Shown here in pieces: positions 7,780-17,599 of a stretch of DNA of 64,000 nt. Each line of letters starts with the position of its first letter. The first letter of the stretch is position 1. The position numbers were made by a program, and so were the translations under genes. The stretch is from contig NZ_CP044230.1 in the NCBI RefSeq assembly GCF_008727815.1, forward strand, positions 728,001-792,000, written 5' to 3'. The notes beneath the pieces were generated by a model, which saw only the letters and a program-made list of their open reading frames with translations, was not told where the DNA came from and ran no database searches. The DNA is from Streptococcus sp. LPB0220. Its GTDB lineage: Bacteria; Bacillota; Bacilli; Lactobacillales; Streptococcaceae.

Positions 7780-7809
7780 AAGATTGGACGAGCCTGTCCA
7801 ATCTTTTTT
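7780..7809 (+). terminator. Terminator hairpin, second copy
   Basis: AAGATTGGAC pairs with GTCCAATCTT across six bases and runs into TTTTTT. It is a near copy of the hairpin at 7498-7523. Confidence 0.85.
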
Positions 7810-7844
7810 CTTTGTAAAATTCCAGGAAAGGGCTCTTCCTTTTC

Positions 7845-7873
7845 TTGAGATACTCTTGGAAAAATAGTAAAAT
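7845..7873 (+). promoter_or_regulatory. Promoter of pbp2b
   Basis: TTGAGA (7845-7850), 17-nt spacer, TAAAAT (7868-7873). Confidence 0.7.
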
Positions 7874-7914
7874 GGAAGGTAAGTGTTCATTAGAAAAGAA
7901 GGATAGAAAATTTC

Positions 7915-9966
7915 ATGAAGAAGAAAATACGGAAGTTTGAGAATCATTCGATTACACGCAGACTCTACCTGCTGTTTAGTTTGATTTGCCTTCTTTTTTT
8001 GGTGCTGATTGCCCGACTTGGCTATATGCAGATCACTCACCAAGCCTACTATACGGATAAATTGGCAAAAGCTACGAAAAAGACGGTCAAACAAGGGAGT
8101 GTGCGAGGGCAAATCTATGATGCTTCTGGTAAGCCCTTGGTGGAAAATGTGGGCAAACAGGTCCTGACTTTTACGCGCGATCGCAAAATGACGGCCCAAG
8201 AAATGCGAGAGACAGCTGGGAAACTCTTACAGTATGTCGACGTAGAAAATCCTCAGGTAACCGAACGGCAAGAAGTGGATTACTATCTAGCCAATACCAA
8301 GGTCTACCAAGAGGTCGTGGAACACCTGCCTGAGAAAAAGAAATTTGATACCGATGGCAACCGACTGCCGGAAGCCAAGATTTATCAAGCGGCAGTGGAT
8401 AGTATCGACCCTTCAAAACTCGGCTATACAGATGATGAGAAAAAGATTATTTATCTCTATAGCCAGATGAATGCGGTGGAGAATTTTGCGACGGGAATCA
8501 TTACGACGCAGGCACTAGGAGCTGAGCAGATTGCGACCATCGCAGCGGATAGTCAGGACCTTCCGGGAATTGCCATCACGACTAGCTGGGACCGCAAGGT
8601 TTTGGATACTCCTTTAGCTTCTATTATTGGAAATGTATCAACCGAGCAGGCGGGACTTCCAGCAGAAGAGGTTGAGGACTATGTCAAAAAAGGCTATGCT
8701 CTCAATGACCGGGTTGGTACCTCTTATCTCGAAAAAGAATACGAAAATGTCCTTCAAGGAAAACGCAGTGAAAAAGAAATTCTCCTAGATAAAAATGGCA
8801 ACATGGAGAAAGTGGTCGATGTTTCAAAAGGGGCCAAAGGAGAAAACCTCAAGCTCTCGATTGATTTGGATTTCCAAAAAGGAGTGGAAGATATCCTTCG
8901 CTCCGCCTTTAGCGCAGAGTTGCAAGCTGGAAATGCGACCTACTCCGAAGGTGTCTATGCCGTAGCTCTGGAGCCTGATACAGGGAAGGTCCTTGCCATG
9001 GCAGGGATTAAACACCAGGCTGGTAGTCAAGATCTATCAGCAGATGCTTTAGGAACAGTGACCAACGTCTTCGTTCCAGGATCCGTAGTCAAAGGAGCGA
9101 CCTTGACTTCGGGATGGGAAAATGGAGTCATTTCAGGGAACCAGGTTCTGACCGATCAGCCGATTGTTTTTGCAGGATCCGCTCCTATCAATTCTTGGTT
9201 TACCCAATACGGTAGTCGTTCCATCAATGCGGTGGAAGCATTGGAATACTCTTCCAATACCTATATGGTCCAAATTGCCCTTAAGATGATGGGGCAACCC
9301 TACACTCCAAACATGACCTTACAAGTGGATCAGGTTGAACCGGCTATGAAAAAACTGCGCTCTAGTTTTGCGGAATATGGTCTTGGAACATCAACGGGGA
9401 TTGACCTTCCCAATGAATCGACCGGTTTTATTCCAAAAGACTACACAGTCGGCAATTATTTGACCAATGCCTTTGGTCAGTTTGATAACTATACACCGAT
9501 GCAATTGGCCCAGTATGCGGCAACGGTAGCGAATGATGGGAAGAGGGTGAGTCCTCATGTTGTTGAAGGCATCTATGACAATAATGATCAAGGGGGGCTT
9601 GGTCAGTTGAAAAAAGCGATCGAAACCAAGGAGCTCAATCAGGTCCATATCTCAGCGGAGGACATGGCTTTGATCAAGCAAGGGTTCTACCAAGTTGCAA
9701 ATGGTACGAGTGGGTTAACGACAGGAAAGACTGTGGGTCGAGGTGCTAGTGTGCCCATTAGTGCCAAGACCGGTACAGCTGAAACCACAGTCGATGGAGG
9801 CAAACAAGCCATTAATACCAATGTGGTGGCTTATGCACCGTCAAACAATCCAAAGATTGCGGTAGCAGTGGTTTTTCCACATAATACCAATCTACAAGCG
9901 ACGGTCAGTCATTCCATTACGCGTGACATTATTAACTTATACAATCAGAAACACCCCATGAATTAG
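7915..9966 (+). CDS. pbp2b: Penicillin-binding protein 2B (class B transpeptidase)
   Basis: A 683-residue membrane-anchored transpeptidase that cross-links peptidoglycan during peripheral (elongation) growth. It has a short cytoplasmic N-terminus, one transmembrane helix (about 20-40), a PBP dimerisation domain, and a transpeptidase domain with motifs SVVK (Ser390), SSN in 'YSSNTYM', and KTGT (Lys618). The Thr after SSN, often changed in resistant pneumococci, is unchanged. Length and spacing match streptococcal PBP2b. It heads the pbp2b-recR-ddl-murF block; recR starts 10 nt after its stop. Confidence 0.96.
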   Translation: MKKKIRKFENHSITRRLYLLFSLICLLFLVLIARLGYMQITHQAYYTDKLAKATKKTVKQGSVRGQIYDASGKPLVENVGKQVLTFTRDRKMTAQEMRETAGKLLQYVDVENPQVTERQEVDYYLANTKVYQEVVEHLPEKKKFDTDGNRLPEAKIYQAAVDSIDPSKLGYTDDEKKIIYLYSQMNAVENFATGIITTQALGAEQIATIAADSQDLPGIAITTSWDRKVLDTPLASIIGNVSTEQAGLPAEEVEDYVKKGYALNDRVGTSYLEKEYENVLQGKRSEKEILLDKNGNMEKVVDVSKGAKGENLKLSIDLDFQKGVEDILRSAFSAELQAGNATYSEGVYAVALEPDTGKVLAMAGIKHQAGSQDLSADALGTVTNVFVPGSVVKGATLTSGWENGVISGNQVLTDQPIVFAGSAPINSWFTQYGSRSINAVEALEYSSNTYMVQIALKMMGQPYTPNMTLQVDQVEPAMKKLRSSFAEYGLGTSTGIDLPNESTGFIPKDYTVGNYLTNAFGQFDNYTPMQLAQYAATVANDGKRVSPHVVEGIYDNNDQGGLGQLKKAIETKELNQVHISAEDMALIKQGFYQVANGTSGLTTGKTVGRGASVPISAKTGTAETTVDGGKQAINTNVVAYAPSNNPKIAVAVVFPHNTNLQATVSHSITRDIINLYNQKHPMN

Positions 9967-9976
9967 AAAGGAAACT

Positions 9977-10573
9977 ATGCTTTATCCAGCACCTATTGCA
10001 AAATTAATTGACAGCTATTCGAAGTTGCCAGGAATTGGGATCAAAACAGCGACTCGTCTGGCTTTTTACACCATTGGTATGTCAGATGATGATGTCAATG
10101 AATTTGCCAAGAACTTACTGAATGCCAAGCGTGAGCTAGGGTATTGCAGTATTTGTGGCAATTTAACCGATGAAGAAACCTGCGAGATTTGTCGAGATGA
10201 AACGCGGGATCCATCCCTCATTCTGGTTGTAGAAGATAGCCGGGATGTATCTGCTATGGAAAATATCCAGGAATACCATGGTCGCTATCATGTCTTGCAT
10301 GGCTTGATCTCGCCCATGAATGGCGTGGGACCCGATGACATCAATCTCAAGACTTTGATTGGTCGCTTGATGGATGGAACAGTCACAGAGGTCATTGTTG
10401 CGACCAATGCGACAGCAGACGGGGAAGCGACATCTATGTATATCTCGCGCGTGCTCAAACCTGCAGGGATCAAAGTAACCCGTTTGGCACGTGGTCTGGC
10501 AGTTGGAGCCGATATCGAGTATGCGGACGAAGTGACCTTGCTTCGTGCGATCGAAAATCGGACAGAATTATAA
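9977..10573 (+). CDS. recR: Recombination protein RecR
   Basis: A 198-residue DNA-binding protein that with RecO/RecF loads RecA at gaps. It has an N-terminal helix-hairpin-helix ([15 protein letters not shown]), a four-cysteine zinc finger (CSICG...CEIC, about residues 57-73) and a Toprim domain ([11 protein letters not shown]; later [12 protein letters not shown]). It follows pbp2b by 10 nt with AAAGGAAA as its ribosome site, the usual streptococcal arrangement. Confidence 0.97.
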   Translation: MLYPAPIAKLIDSYSKLPGIGIKTATRLAFYTIGMSDDDVNEFAKNLLNAKRELGYCSICGNLTDEETCEICRDETRDPSLILVVEDSRDVSAMENIQEYHGRYHVLHGLISPMNGVGPDDINLKTLIGRLMDGTVTEVIVATNATADGEATSMYISRVLKPAGIKVTRLARGLAVGADIEYADEVTLLRAIENRTEL

Positions 10574-10582
10574 GAGAAGTTC

Positions 10583-10611
10583 TTTCGAAAGGGCTATCAT
10601 TGTGGTATACT
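10583..10611 (+). promoter_or_regulatory. Promoter of ddl
   Basis: Extended -10 TGG-TATACT (10603-10611) with a poor -35 TTTCGA at 17 nt. It gives ddl its own start point downstream of recR. Confidence 0.65.
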
Positions 10612-10649
10612 ATCAAGTAAGAAATCAAGGGAACAATTAGGGAGAAACT

Positions 10650-11696
10650 ATGAGTAAACAAGACTTAATCCTGTTGTATGGTGGACGTAGTGCAGAACGT
10701 GAAGTATCTGTTCTTTCAGCAGAAAGCGTGATGCGCGCGATTGATTACCAAGCATTTTCGGTTCAAACCTACTTTATTACGCAGTCAGGAGATTTCATCC
10801 AGACGCAAGCTTTTGAAGAGAAACCAGCGGATGATGAGAAATTGATGACCAATGAGACAGTGGACTGGTCTAAAAAAGTGGCACCATCTGCGATTTACAA
10901 GGAAGGAGCAGTAGTCTTTCCAGTTCTTCATGGACCAATGGGAGAAGATGGTTCCATTCAAGGCTTCTTAGAAGTCTTGAAGATGCCTTATGTCGGCTGT
11001 GGCATCCTAGCTTCCAGTGTTGCGATGGACAAGATCACGACCAAACGGGTCTTGGAGTCTGCTGGAATTCCTCAAGTTCCTTATGTAGCTGTAGTGGAAG
11101 GCGATGACGTGGATGAGAAAATTGCTACAATTGAAGCGACTCTCTCTTATCCTGTCTTTACCAAACCATCCAATATGGGCTCTAGTGTTGGGATTTCAAA
11201 ATCTGAAAACCAAACAGAGCTTCGGACTGCTCTCGAATTGGCCTTCAAATACGATAGCCGTGTCTTGGTAGAGCAAGGAGTCAATGCGCGTGAGATCGAA
11301 GTTGGACTGCTTGGAAACTATGATGTGAAGAGTACCTTGCCAGGTGAAGTTGTGAAAGATGTGGCCTTCTATGATTATGATGCCAAATACATCGACAACA
11401 AAATTACCATGGCGATTCCAGCTCAATTGGACCCTGAGGTTGTGAAAACCATGCGGACCAACGCAGAAAAAGCCTTTCGTGCAATCGGTGGTCTAGGTTT
11501 AGCGCGTTGTGATTTCTTCTATACCGATAAAGGAGAGATCTTCTTAAACGAACTCAATACCATGCCAGGATTTACCCAATGGTCTATGTATCCTCTGCTT
11601 TGGGACAATATGGGACTCAACTATACAGATTTGATCACCAAGTTAGTAGAGCTTGGAAAAGAAGTCTTCCAAAAACACGAAGCGCATTTGTTGTAA
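10650..11696 (+). CDS. ddl: D-alanine--D-alanine ligase
   Basis: A 348-residue ATP-grasp enzyme making the D-Ala-D-Ala dipeptide of peptidoglycan. Visible are the N-terminal [25 protein letters not shown], the ATP-grasp loop [13 protein letters not shown], the omega-loop YDYDAKYID (its Tyr-Lys pair region is typical of D-Ala rather than D-Lac ligases) and [10 protein letters not shown] for metal binding. It supplies the substrate of MurF, encoded next. The structured repeat copy 2 begins five bases after the stop. Confidence 0.97.
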   Translation: MSKQDLILLYGGRSAEREVSVLSAESVMRAIDYQAFSVQTYFITQSGDFIQTQAFEEKPADDEKLMTNETVDWSKKVAPSAIYKEGAVVFPVLHGPMGEDGSIQGFLEVLKMPYVGCGILASSVAMDKITTKRVLESAGIPQVPYVAVVEGDDVDEKIATIEATLSYPVFTKPSNMGSSVGISKSENQTELRTALELAFKYDSRVLVEQGVNAREIEVGLLGNYDVKSTLPGEVVKDVAFYDYDAKYIDNKITMAIPAQLDPEVVKTMRTNAEKAFRAIGGLGLARCDFFYTDKGEIFLNELNTMPGFTQWSMYPLLWDNMGLNYTDLITKLVELGKEVFQKHEAHLL

Positions 11697-11701
11697 GAAA
11701 A

Positions 11702-11885
11702 GAGAGAGTGGGACAGAAATCGGTAATTCGTTAGAATTCGATTTCGTCGTCCCACCTCCGCACAGTTAAGTAGGGCTGTAAAAGCTGATAAAATCAGCGT
11801 AGTAGAGCCCACTCAACTACTGCGTCTTGCTCGACAATCCAAAAACAATCAAGAGGCTAGGACTTCTGTCCCAGCCACTTTTTTT
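11702..11885 (+). repeat. Structured intergenic repeat, copy 2
   Basis: Same element as 4833-5018, in the same orientation as the upstream gene ddl. The final hairpin here is weaker (GAGGCTAGGAC against GTCCCAGCCAC), but the T-run remains. The middle hairpin has small changes (GTTAAGT, GATAAAATC), and one of them opens a base pair. Confidence 0.88.
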
Positions 11886-11898
11886 GTGGTCTAGAATA

Positions 11899-11907
11899 TG
11901 GTATAAT
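11899..11907 (+). promoter_or_regulatory. Extended -10 promoter of murF
   Basis: TGG-TATAAT directly after the terminator part of repeat copy 2; about 60 nt of leader to the murF start. Confidence 0.75.
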
Positions 11908-11970
11908 GAGAAGAATTTGATAGGAGCGTCCAAATTTTTGAAGACGCTACGGAGAACTGAGGAGTCGGAT

Positions 11971-13338
11971 ATGAATCTCACATTACATGAAGTTGCTCAT
12001 CTAGTACACGCAAAAAATGATATCAGCCAATTTGAAGATGTGGCCCTCGTCAAGCCGGAATTTGACAGCCGATTGATTGGGCCTGGAGACCTGTTTGTTC
12101 CTTTAAAGGGAGCGCGTGATGGTCATGACTTTATTGAGACTGCTTTTGAAAATGGAGCCGTAGCCACTTTTTCAGAGAAAGTGGTAGAAGGCCACCCTTA
12201 TATTTTGGTGGAAGATGTGCTGAGCGCTTTTCAAACACTTGCTGCAGCCTATCTTCAAAAGACAAAAGTAGATGTTTTTGCAGTGACGGGGTCAAATGGT
12301 AAAACCACCACAAAAGATATGTTGGCACAGCTTTTGTCCACCACCTACCTGACCTATAAAACACAAGGAAACTATAATAACGAAATTGGTCTTCCTTATA
12401 CGGTTTTGCATATGCCAGAAGGGACGGACAAACTGGTCCTTGAAATGGGGCAAGACCATCTAGGAGATATCCATCTCTTGTCAGAACTGGCGCATCCAAA
12501 AGCTGCTATTGTCACCTTGATTGGGGAAGCCCATTTGGAATTCTTCAAAGATCGAAGTGAGATCGCAAAAGGAAAACTCCAGATTGCGGATGGGATGCCA
12601 GAAGGCGGTCTTCTGGTAGTTCCAGCTGATCCGATCGTCAATGCCTACCTCCCTGAAAATCAAACAGTCGTTCGCTTTGGGCCAGATGAGGAGATTTTTA
12701 TTACCGAGTTAATCGAGCGAAAGGATAGCTTAACTTTCCGAGCTAATTTCTTAGAAGAAGCGATCGATCTTCCAGTAACAGGAAAATACAATGCGACCAA
12801 TGCTATGATTGCAGCTTATGTTGCCTTGAAAGAAGGAGTGAGTGAAGCTGCGATTCGTGATAGTTTTGAAACCTTGCAATTAACGCGCAACCGGACAGAA
12901 TGGAAGAAGGCCAGTAACGGAGCGGATATCCTATCCGATGTCTACAATGCTAATCCGACGGCTATGCGCTTGATTTTAGAAACTTTCTCGACTATTCCTG
13001 CGAATCCAAATGGCCGAAAATTAGCCGTACTTGCAGATATGAAAGAACTAGGGGAGCAATCTGTAAATCTACACAACCAAATGATCCTCAGCCTCTCACC
13101 GGATGTCTTGGATACCGTTATTTTCTATGGGCAAGACATTGCGGGCTTGGCTCAATTAGCGAGTCAGATGTTCCCACTCGGACATGTCTATTATTTCAAA
13201 AAGACCGCTGAGGAAGATCAATTTGAGGACCTGGTCAAACAAGTCAAGGAAAGCTTAAAAGAGCAGGACCAAATCCTCATCAAGGGAAGCAATTCCATGA
13301 ATCTAGCCAAATTGGTAGAGGAATTAGAAAAAGCCTAG
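11971..13338 (+). CDS. murF: UDP-N-acetylmuramoyl-tripeptide--D-alanyl-D-alanine ligase
   Basis: A 455-residue Mur ligase that adds D-Ala-D-Ala to the UDP-MurNAc-tripeptide. It has the N-terminal substrate domain, the central ATP-binding loop VTGSNGKTTTKD, a Mur-ligase carbamylated-Lys region, and a C-terminal domain with YNANPTAM. ATG at 11971 follows GAGGAG; the open frame continues 48 codons upstream into the repeat and promoter, which cannot be coding. It completes the wall-precursor block with ddl. Confidence 0.96.
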   Translation: MNLTLHEVAHLVHAKNDISQFEDVALVKPEFDSRLIGPGDLFVPLKGARDGHDFIETAFENGAVATFSEKVVEGHPYILVEDVLSAFQTLAAAYLQKTKVDVFAVTGSNGKTTTKDMLAQLLSTTYLTYKTQGNYNNEIGLPYTVLHMPEGTDKLVLEMGQDHLGDIHLLSELAHPKAAIVTLIGEAHLEFFKDRSEIAKGKLQIADGMPEGGLLVVPADPIVNAYLPENQTVVRFGPDEEIFITELIERKDSLTFRANFLEEAIDLPVTGKYNATNAMIAAYVALKEGVSEAAIRDSFETLQLTRNRTEWKKASNGADILSDVYNANPTAMRLILETFSTIPANPNGRKLAVLADMKELGEQSVNLHNQMILSLSPDVLDTVIFYGQDIAGLAQLASQMFPLGHVYYFKKTAEEDQFEDLVKQVKESLKEQDQILIKGSNSMNLAKLVEELEKA

Positions 13339-13394
13339 CAAATGTGAAGGAAGTTATACAAAAATAGGCTACTATAAACTAAAGGAATAGAAAA

Positions 13395-14090
13395 ATGACA
13401 CTTTGGGATTTATTGTTTACGAACCAAAAATCAGCCCCGCCTGAGTTTGGACTCTGGTATGTTTTCCTACCAGCTTCCTTGTTGGTGGTTGGCTATTTTT
13501 CCATCAAATATGCACAGTCTAAAAGCTACCAACGCTTTTGGTATTGGGCACAATTGATTCAAGTCTTAACCATCAATGCTTGGTATATTCTAGCCCACAT
13601 GCCTTTGACAGACAATTTACCTTTTTATCATTGTCGCTTGGCTATGCTTGCGATCCTCTTTGCTCCTAGAGGGACCTATATCAAGCAATATTTTGCCTTG
13701 TTGGGTGTTCTAGGATCCATTGCGGCTTTGGTTTATCCGGCCTTTGACCCCTTCCCATTCCCCCATATTACTGTACTCAACCTGATTTTTAGTCACTGGG
13801 CCTTGTTTGCCAATAGTTTGATTTACCTGCAGGAGTTTTATCAGTCGGAAAAACAGGACACCTTACGGATTGTTAAGATCACCTTTGGTATGAATGCCGT
13901 CATCTTTTTGGTCAATCTTTTGACCAGAGGAGATTACGGCTTCTTACGACGTCCACCAATCATTGGAGACCACGGTGCTCTCTTGAACTACCTCTTGGTC
14001 AGCATCGTGATGGTGGCTGGTATTTGCTTGGTCAACCAGCGCTACAAATACAAGATGGTTGAAGAGACTGTCGTTTCGCGTTCGGAATAG
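13395..14090 (+). CDS. YwaF/TIGR02206-type integral membrane protein, paralogue 1
   Basis: A 231-residue protein with about six hydrophobic helices. Conserved marks are LPFYHCRLAML, a YPAFDPFPFPHIT segment, FSHWALF, and near the C-terminus 'GDYGFLRRPPIIGDHGALLNY', which match the TIGR02206 (B. subtilis YwaF) family. The function of the family is not known. It is the first of three tandem paralogues, with 28 nt to the next, so they form one operon. A TATAAA lies about 20 nt upstream. Confidence 0.85.
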   Translation: MTLWDLLFTNQKSAPPEFGLWYVFLPASLLVVGYFSIKYAQSKSYQRFWYWAQLIQVLTINAWYILAHMPLTDNLPFYHCRLAMLAILFAPRGTYIKQYFALLGVLGSIAALVYPAFDPFPFPHITVLNLIFSHWALFANSLIYLQEFYQSEKQDTLRIVKITFGMNAVIFLVNLLTRGDYGFLRRPPIIGDHGALLNYLLVSIVMVAGICLVNQRYKYKMVEETVVSRSE

Positions 14091-14118
14091 AAAAAAGAGT
14101 AGATGAGGGAAAGAAATC

Positions 14119-14805
14119 ATGGCACTTTGGGACTTATTTTTCACTAGTCAACCAACATCCCCTCCTCAATTGGGGGTCTGGTATTTCTTATTGCCTACTT
14201 CTTTGGTAGTAGTGGGAGTTCTGTCCGTTCGATTTGCTCACTCCAAAAGCTACCAAACCTTTTGGTATTGGGGACAGTTGATCCAGTTGCTCATTATCAA
14301 CTCTTGGTATTTAGCAGCTCGCTTGCCTTTTTCAGAGAGTCTTCCCTTCTATCATAGCCGGATGGCTATGTGGATTATTCTTTTGGCCCCCAAGGGAAGC
14401 TTCAAGCAATATTTTGCCCTCGTGGGAGTCTTTGGCTCCATTATGGCCTTGGTTCATCCTGTTTTTTATCCCTACCCTTTTCCTCACGTTTCCTCGATCA
14501 ACAATGTCTTTGGTCACTGGGCCCTCTTGGCCAACTGTCTAATCTATCTGGTTCAATCCTACCAGGTGGAAGAAGGGGCTGTTTGGAAGATCTGTCAGAT
14601 GACGTTTGGAGTCAATGCCATTATTGTTCTAGCCAACCTTGTAACGGGCGGAAACTATGGCTTTCTGCGTCGACCACCTGTCATAGGTGACCATGGCCTT
14701 GTGCTCAACTATTTGATCGTGACAGTCCTAATGACGGGGACACTGATCCTCATCAATACTATCGTTCAGTACAGTAAGAAAAGAAGAATACCTGAATCTG
14801 TTTAA
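14119..14805 (+). CDS. YwaF/TIGR02206-type integral membrane protein, paralogue 2
   Basis: A 228-residue paralogue of the preceding protein with the same order of motifs: LPFYHSRMAMW, HPVFYPYPFPHVSS, GHWALL and GNYGFLRRPPVIGDHG. The Cys of LPFYHC is Ser here. It is the closer relative of paralogue 1 by eye: both begin MALWDLFF / MTLWDLLF and share the SKSYQ.FWYWGQLIQ segment. Good ribosome site GAGGGAAAG. Confidence 0.85.
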   Translation: MALWDLFFTSQPTSPPQLGVWYFLLPTSLVVVGVLSVRFAHSKSYQTFWYWGQLIQLLIINSWYLAARLPFSESLPFYHSRMAMWIILLAPKGSFKQYFALVGVFGSIMALVHPVFYPYPFPHVSSINNVFGHWALLANCLIYLVQSYQVEEGAVWKICQMTFGVNAIIVLANLVTGGNYGFLRRPPVIGDHGLVLNYLIVTVLMTGTLILINTIVQYSKKRRIPESV

Positions 14806-14818
14806 ATAAGGAGACTTT

Positions 14819-15499
14819 ATGCATCATTTTTTTACCACAGAATCAACAGCACCACCAGCAATCTCAGCACTTTGGTATAGTGTGATGGTCTTGTTAATTG
14901 TGACAGCGATCATGATGTCACTTCGCTATTATCAGAATGAGCAATTTCGCAAATGCTTTCAATACTTACAAGGCTTCCAGTTAATTTGCTTGTATCTTTG
15001 GTATTTTGCCTACCACATTCCTTGGTCCAATAGCCTGCCTTTTTATCACTGTCGCTTGGCTATGTTTGCGGTCTTGTTTTTACCAGACAGATGGAAAAGC
15101 AAACAGTTCTTTGCCTTGATGGGAGTCAGTGGAGCCATCTTTGCTTTGGGCTATCCAGTCTTTGATCCCTATACTTTCCCTCATATTACGAGTTTTTCTT
15201 TCCTCCTCGGACATTACTGTCTCCTCATCAATTCCTTGATTTATCTCTTGAGATGGTATGATCGAAATCTCTTAAAAAATAGTCAGATTGTTCTCTATAC
15301 CTTTGCCTTAGATTTATTCCTGGTTGGAGTCAATCAATTGACGGGAGGAAATTACGGCTTGATGGCCCGCCCTCCGATTATGAGAGGGGATAAGGTGTGG
15401 CTCAACTATCTGGTTGTATCCAGTATTTTAGCCCTTGCTTTATTACTCTTTAATCAGTTCTTCAGTCGCAGAAGTGAGCGGGTGAAAGTGAGAAAATAA
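14819..15499 (+). CDS. YwaF/TIGR02206-type integral membrane protein, paralogue 3
   Basis: A 226-residue member of the same family, more diverged: LPFYHCRLAMF, YPVFDPYTFPHIT, LGHYCLL and GNYGLMARPPIMRGD. It starts 13 nt after paralogue 2 with AAGGAG before ATG. Its C-terminus ends in a basic tail. A terminator follows, closing the three-gene unit. Confidence 0.84.
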   Translation: MHHFFTTESTAPPAISALWYSVMVLLIVTAIMMSLRYYQNEQFRKCFQYLQGFQLICLYLWYFAYHIPWSNSLPFYHCRLAMFAVLFLPDRWKSKQFFALMGVSGAIFALGYPVFDPYTFPHITSFSFLLGHYCLLINSLIYLLRWYDRNLLKNSQIVLYTFALDLFLVGVNQLTGGNYGLMARPPIMRGDKVWLNYLVVSSILALALLLFNQFFSRRSERVKVRK

Positions 15500-15509
15500 C
15501 AAGTAGGAA

Positions 15510-15541
15510 GGTTGGGACATCTCGGTCTCAACCCTGTTTTA
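15510..15541 (+). terminator. Terminator of the YwaF-type gene cluster
   Basis: GGTTGGGAC pairs with GTCTCAACC (one G-U pair) followed by CTGTTTTATATT. The T-run is imperfect, so some read-through into the DUF2207 gene is possible. Confidence 0.7.
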
Positions 15542-15557
15542 TATTAAAGGAGAATAT

Positions 15558-17483
15558 ATGAAGCGTTTCTTGCTAATGATTTCCCTCATTTGGAGTTTGG
15601 TTTGTACAATCACGATCGCACATGCAGATGATGAAGTTCGCTATTCGATTGAATCCTATGTAGGACACCTCCAATTGCAGGAAGATAGCCAAGCAACATT
15701 TACACAAGAGATTACCTATCAGTTTCAGACAGGCTATCATGGTCAATATGTGACTCTAGGAAGTGCAGATCCTCTTCCAAAAGGGTTTAAGATTCATCGT
15801 CATCCTGAGGTGGAAGCCTATGTGGATGGGGAAAAACGTGAGATTCGTGTAGAGGAGACAGACCTGGAAGATGGTCGTCAATTAAAAATATACAATGCCC
15901 GTATCGTCGGTGGCACGGTCAAGATCAAAGTGAAATGGAAGATTGATCATCTCTTGACTTTCTACAAGGATATTGCAGAACTGAATTGGTTTCCTATTTC
16001 AGATGGAGATGAGAAAGTCGCGAAATTAGATTTTTATGTGGATGGCTTGGATGCCAAGCAGGGAAAACTGTATGCCCATACTGGTTACTTTAATCCACCA
16101 GCCCAAGTCGAACGGACTGAAACTGGTTATCATATTTGGACAAAGGATTTTCCAAAAAATGGAAAGCTCGAACTGCATGCCTATTGGCCAATGACAGAAG
16201 CCCTGCGTCGAGACCAAGCAAATGAGATTAACAAGGGAAATGGAAAAGAGAAATTTCTCAAAAAAGAGAAATCCATTGAACAAAAAACGTTCCTCTATCG
16301 GACCCTTCTACTTAAGGTTGTACCAATTGTATCGATTCTTTTATTTATCCTCGCTTTCATTCCATGGATCCGGTATTTTATCAGTACCAGAACTCGTCGG
16401 ATTGCAAAAGGAGTACGATTATACGAACCACCACAGAATTTACCTCCTCTTGTCCTAGCTAAGGCACTGTATCAACTTGATTTTGAACGGATGGTGATGT
16501 CTAGAGAGAGGGGCCAACTAAAATTTAATCATCTCATTCAAGCAACTATATTGGATCTCATTGATCGAGGAAATCTTCGTTTGACTAGGAATGAAAATGG
16601 GGAAACCTTGACCTGTCTCCATTATGAAGGCTTGGCTGATTTTGAATTGAAGTTTATTGAAATGATCTTTGATCAAGAAACTGAAATCAATATCAGTGAA
16701 GTATTTTCAAGGTATAAAATCGACAAAGCAGCCTTAAAAAAAGATTTTCGAGCTGCTAAATCAGACACACAACGAGACCGTATTCGAAAAGTCGGAAGTG
16801 CCGTTCAATCGCTTTTAAAAAAGGATGCCCAGCAATTGTCAAAAGGGGTAGAAAAGGAAATTGCAAAATTAGGATTGCCTTCTTATTTTAGAGACTTATC
16901 TGAAAAAGAAGAAGCTTTTTCTAAAACAGGCTGTGCCTTACATTTTTGGCTCTTACTGATCTTATTTGTGAGCATGTGTTTCTTATCTTTTGGATTTGGA
17001 TCACACCTATCTTCCTTCTATTTTTGGATGATTTTACTTTTGGTTTTGTTATTCATTCCATTTTATATTGTTGTGAAAATCCGTGAAGATCATCTACAAT
17101 CCTTAGAGAACTTGGATTCACAATTCCAATGGATGGCCTTTCGAAATATGATCGAAAGTATTCCAAATTTCAACCAAGCAGAACTTGAGAGTGTCATCCT
17201 ATGGAATCGCATCTTAGTCTATGCAACCATGTATGGCCAAGCAAAAAAAGTGAGCCAGGTACTCCAAAATCATCAGATTCCCTTACCATATGAAGACTGG
17301 GACACTGTTCTTTGGCTAACAACCTCCCCAAATACCTTCCTAGACGGCTCTACTTTGATGAACTATGCAGATGATTCCTATAGTGTTTCAAGCTTCTCTA
17401 TTAACTCTTCAGATGGCAGTGGCGGCTTTGACGGCGGTGGTTTCTCTGATGGTGGCGGTGGCGGAGGATTTGGTGCCTTTTGA
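15558..17483 (+). CDS. DUF2207 family secreted/membrane protein
   Basis: A 641-residue protein with a signal peptide (about 1-23, ending AHA), an extracellular N-terminal beta-rich domain (about 25-220), a transmembrane helix near 250-272, a cytoplasmic middle region, two more helices near 470-515, and a C-terminal tail of Gly/Ser/Asp ending in a GGGGGGFGAF-like run. This layout and tail are typical of DUF2207 (YqjA-like 'predicted membrane protein') in streptococci. Role unknown. AAAGGAG precedes the ATG. Flanked by terminators, so largely its own unit. Confidence 0.88.
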   Translation: MKRFLLMISLIWSLVCTITIAHADDEVRYSIESYVGHLQLQEDSQATFTQEITYQFQTGYHGQYVTLGSADPLPKGFKIHRHPEVEAYVDGEKREIRVEETDLEDGRQLKIYNARIVGGTVKIKVKWKIDHLLTFYKDIAELNWFPISDGDEKVAKLDFYVDGLDAKQGKLYAHTGYFNPPAQVERTETGYHIWTKDFPKNGKLELHAYWPMTEALRRDQANEINKGNGKEKFLKKEKSIEQKTFLYRTLLLKVVPIVSILLFILAFIPWIRYFISTRTRRIAKGVRLYEPPQNLPPLVLAKALYQLDFERMVMSRERGQLKFNHLIQATILDLIDRGNLRLTRNENGETLTCLHYEGLADFELKFIEMIFDQETEINISEVFSRYKIDKAALKKDFRAAKSDTQRDRIRKVGSAVQSLLKKDAQQLSKGVEKEIAKLGLPSYFRDLSEKEEAFSKTGCALHFWLLLILFVSMCFLSFGFGSHLSSFYFWMILLLVLLFIPFYIVVKIREDHLQSLENLDSQFQWMAFRNMIESIPNFNQAELESVILWNRILVYATMYGQAKKVSQVLQNHQIPLPYEDWDTVLWLTTSPNTFLDGSTLMNYADDSYSVSSFSINSSDGSGGFDGGGFSDGGGGGGFGAF

Positions 17484-17492
17484 TAGCCGTGA

Positions 17493-17531
17493 AAAGAAGA
17501 CTAGAATCTACGGATTTTGGTCTTTCTTTTT
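17493..17531 (+). terminator. Terminator of the DUF2207 gene
   Basis: AAAGAAGACTAGAATC pairs with GATTTTGGTCTTTC with a few mismatches, followed by TTTTT. Confidence 0.75.
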
Positions 17532-17552
17532 GCTCTCAAAGAAGAATCATCG

Positions 17553-17581
17553 TTGAAAAAAGTGCCTATTTTCGCTATAAT
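17553..17581 (+). promoter_or_regulatory. Promoter of prfC
   Basis: TTGAAA (17553-17558), 17-nt spacer, TATAAT (17576-17581). It gives a leader of about 80 nt. Confidence 0.85.
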
Positions 17582-17599
17582 AGGACAGATAGAGAAATT

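Noticed and set aside
11621..11812. Open frame on the minus strand beginning MGSTTLILSAFTALL, with a near-identical one at 25366-25605.
   Set aside because: Both are translations of the structured repeat read through its hairpins; they have no ribosome site and vary where the RNA structure is kept.
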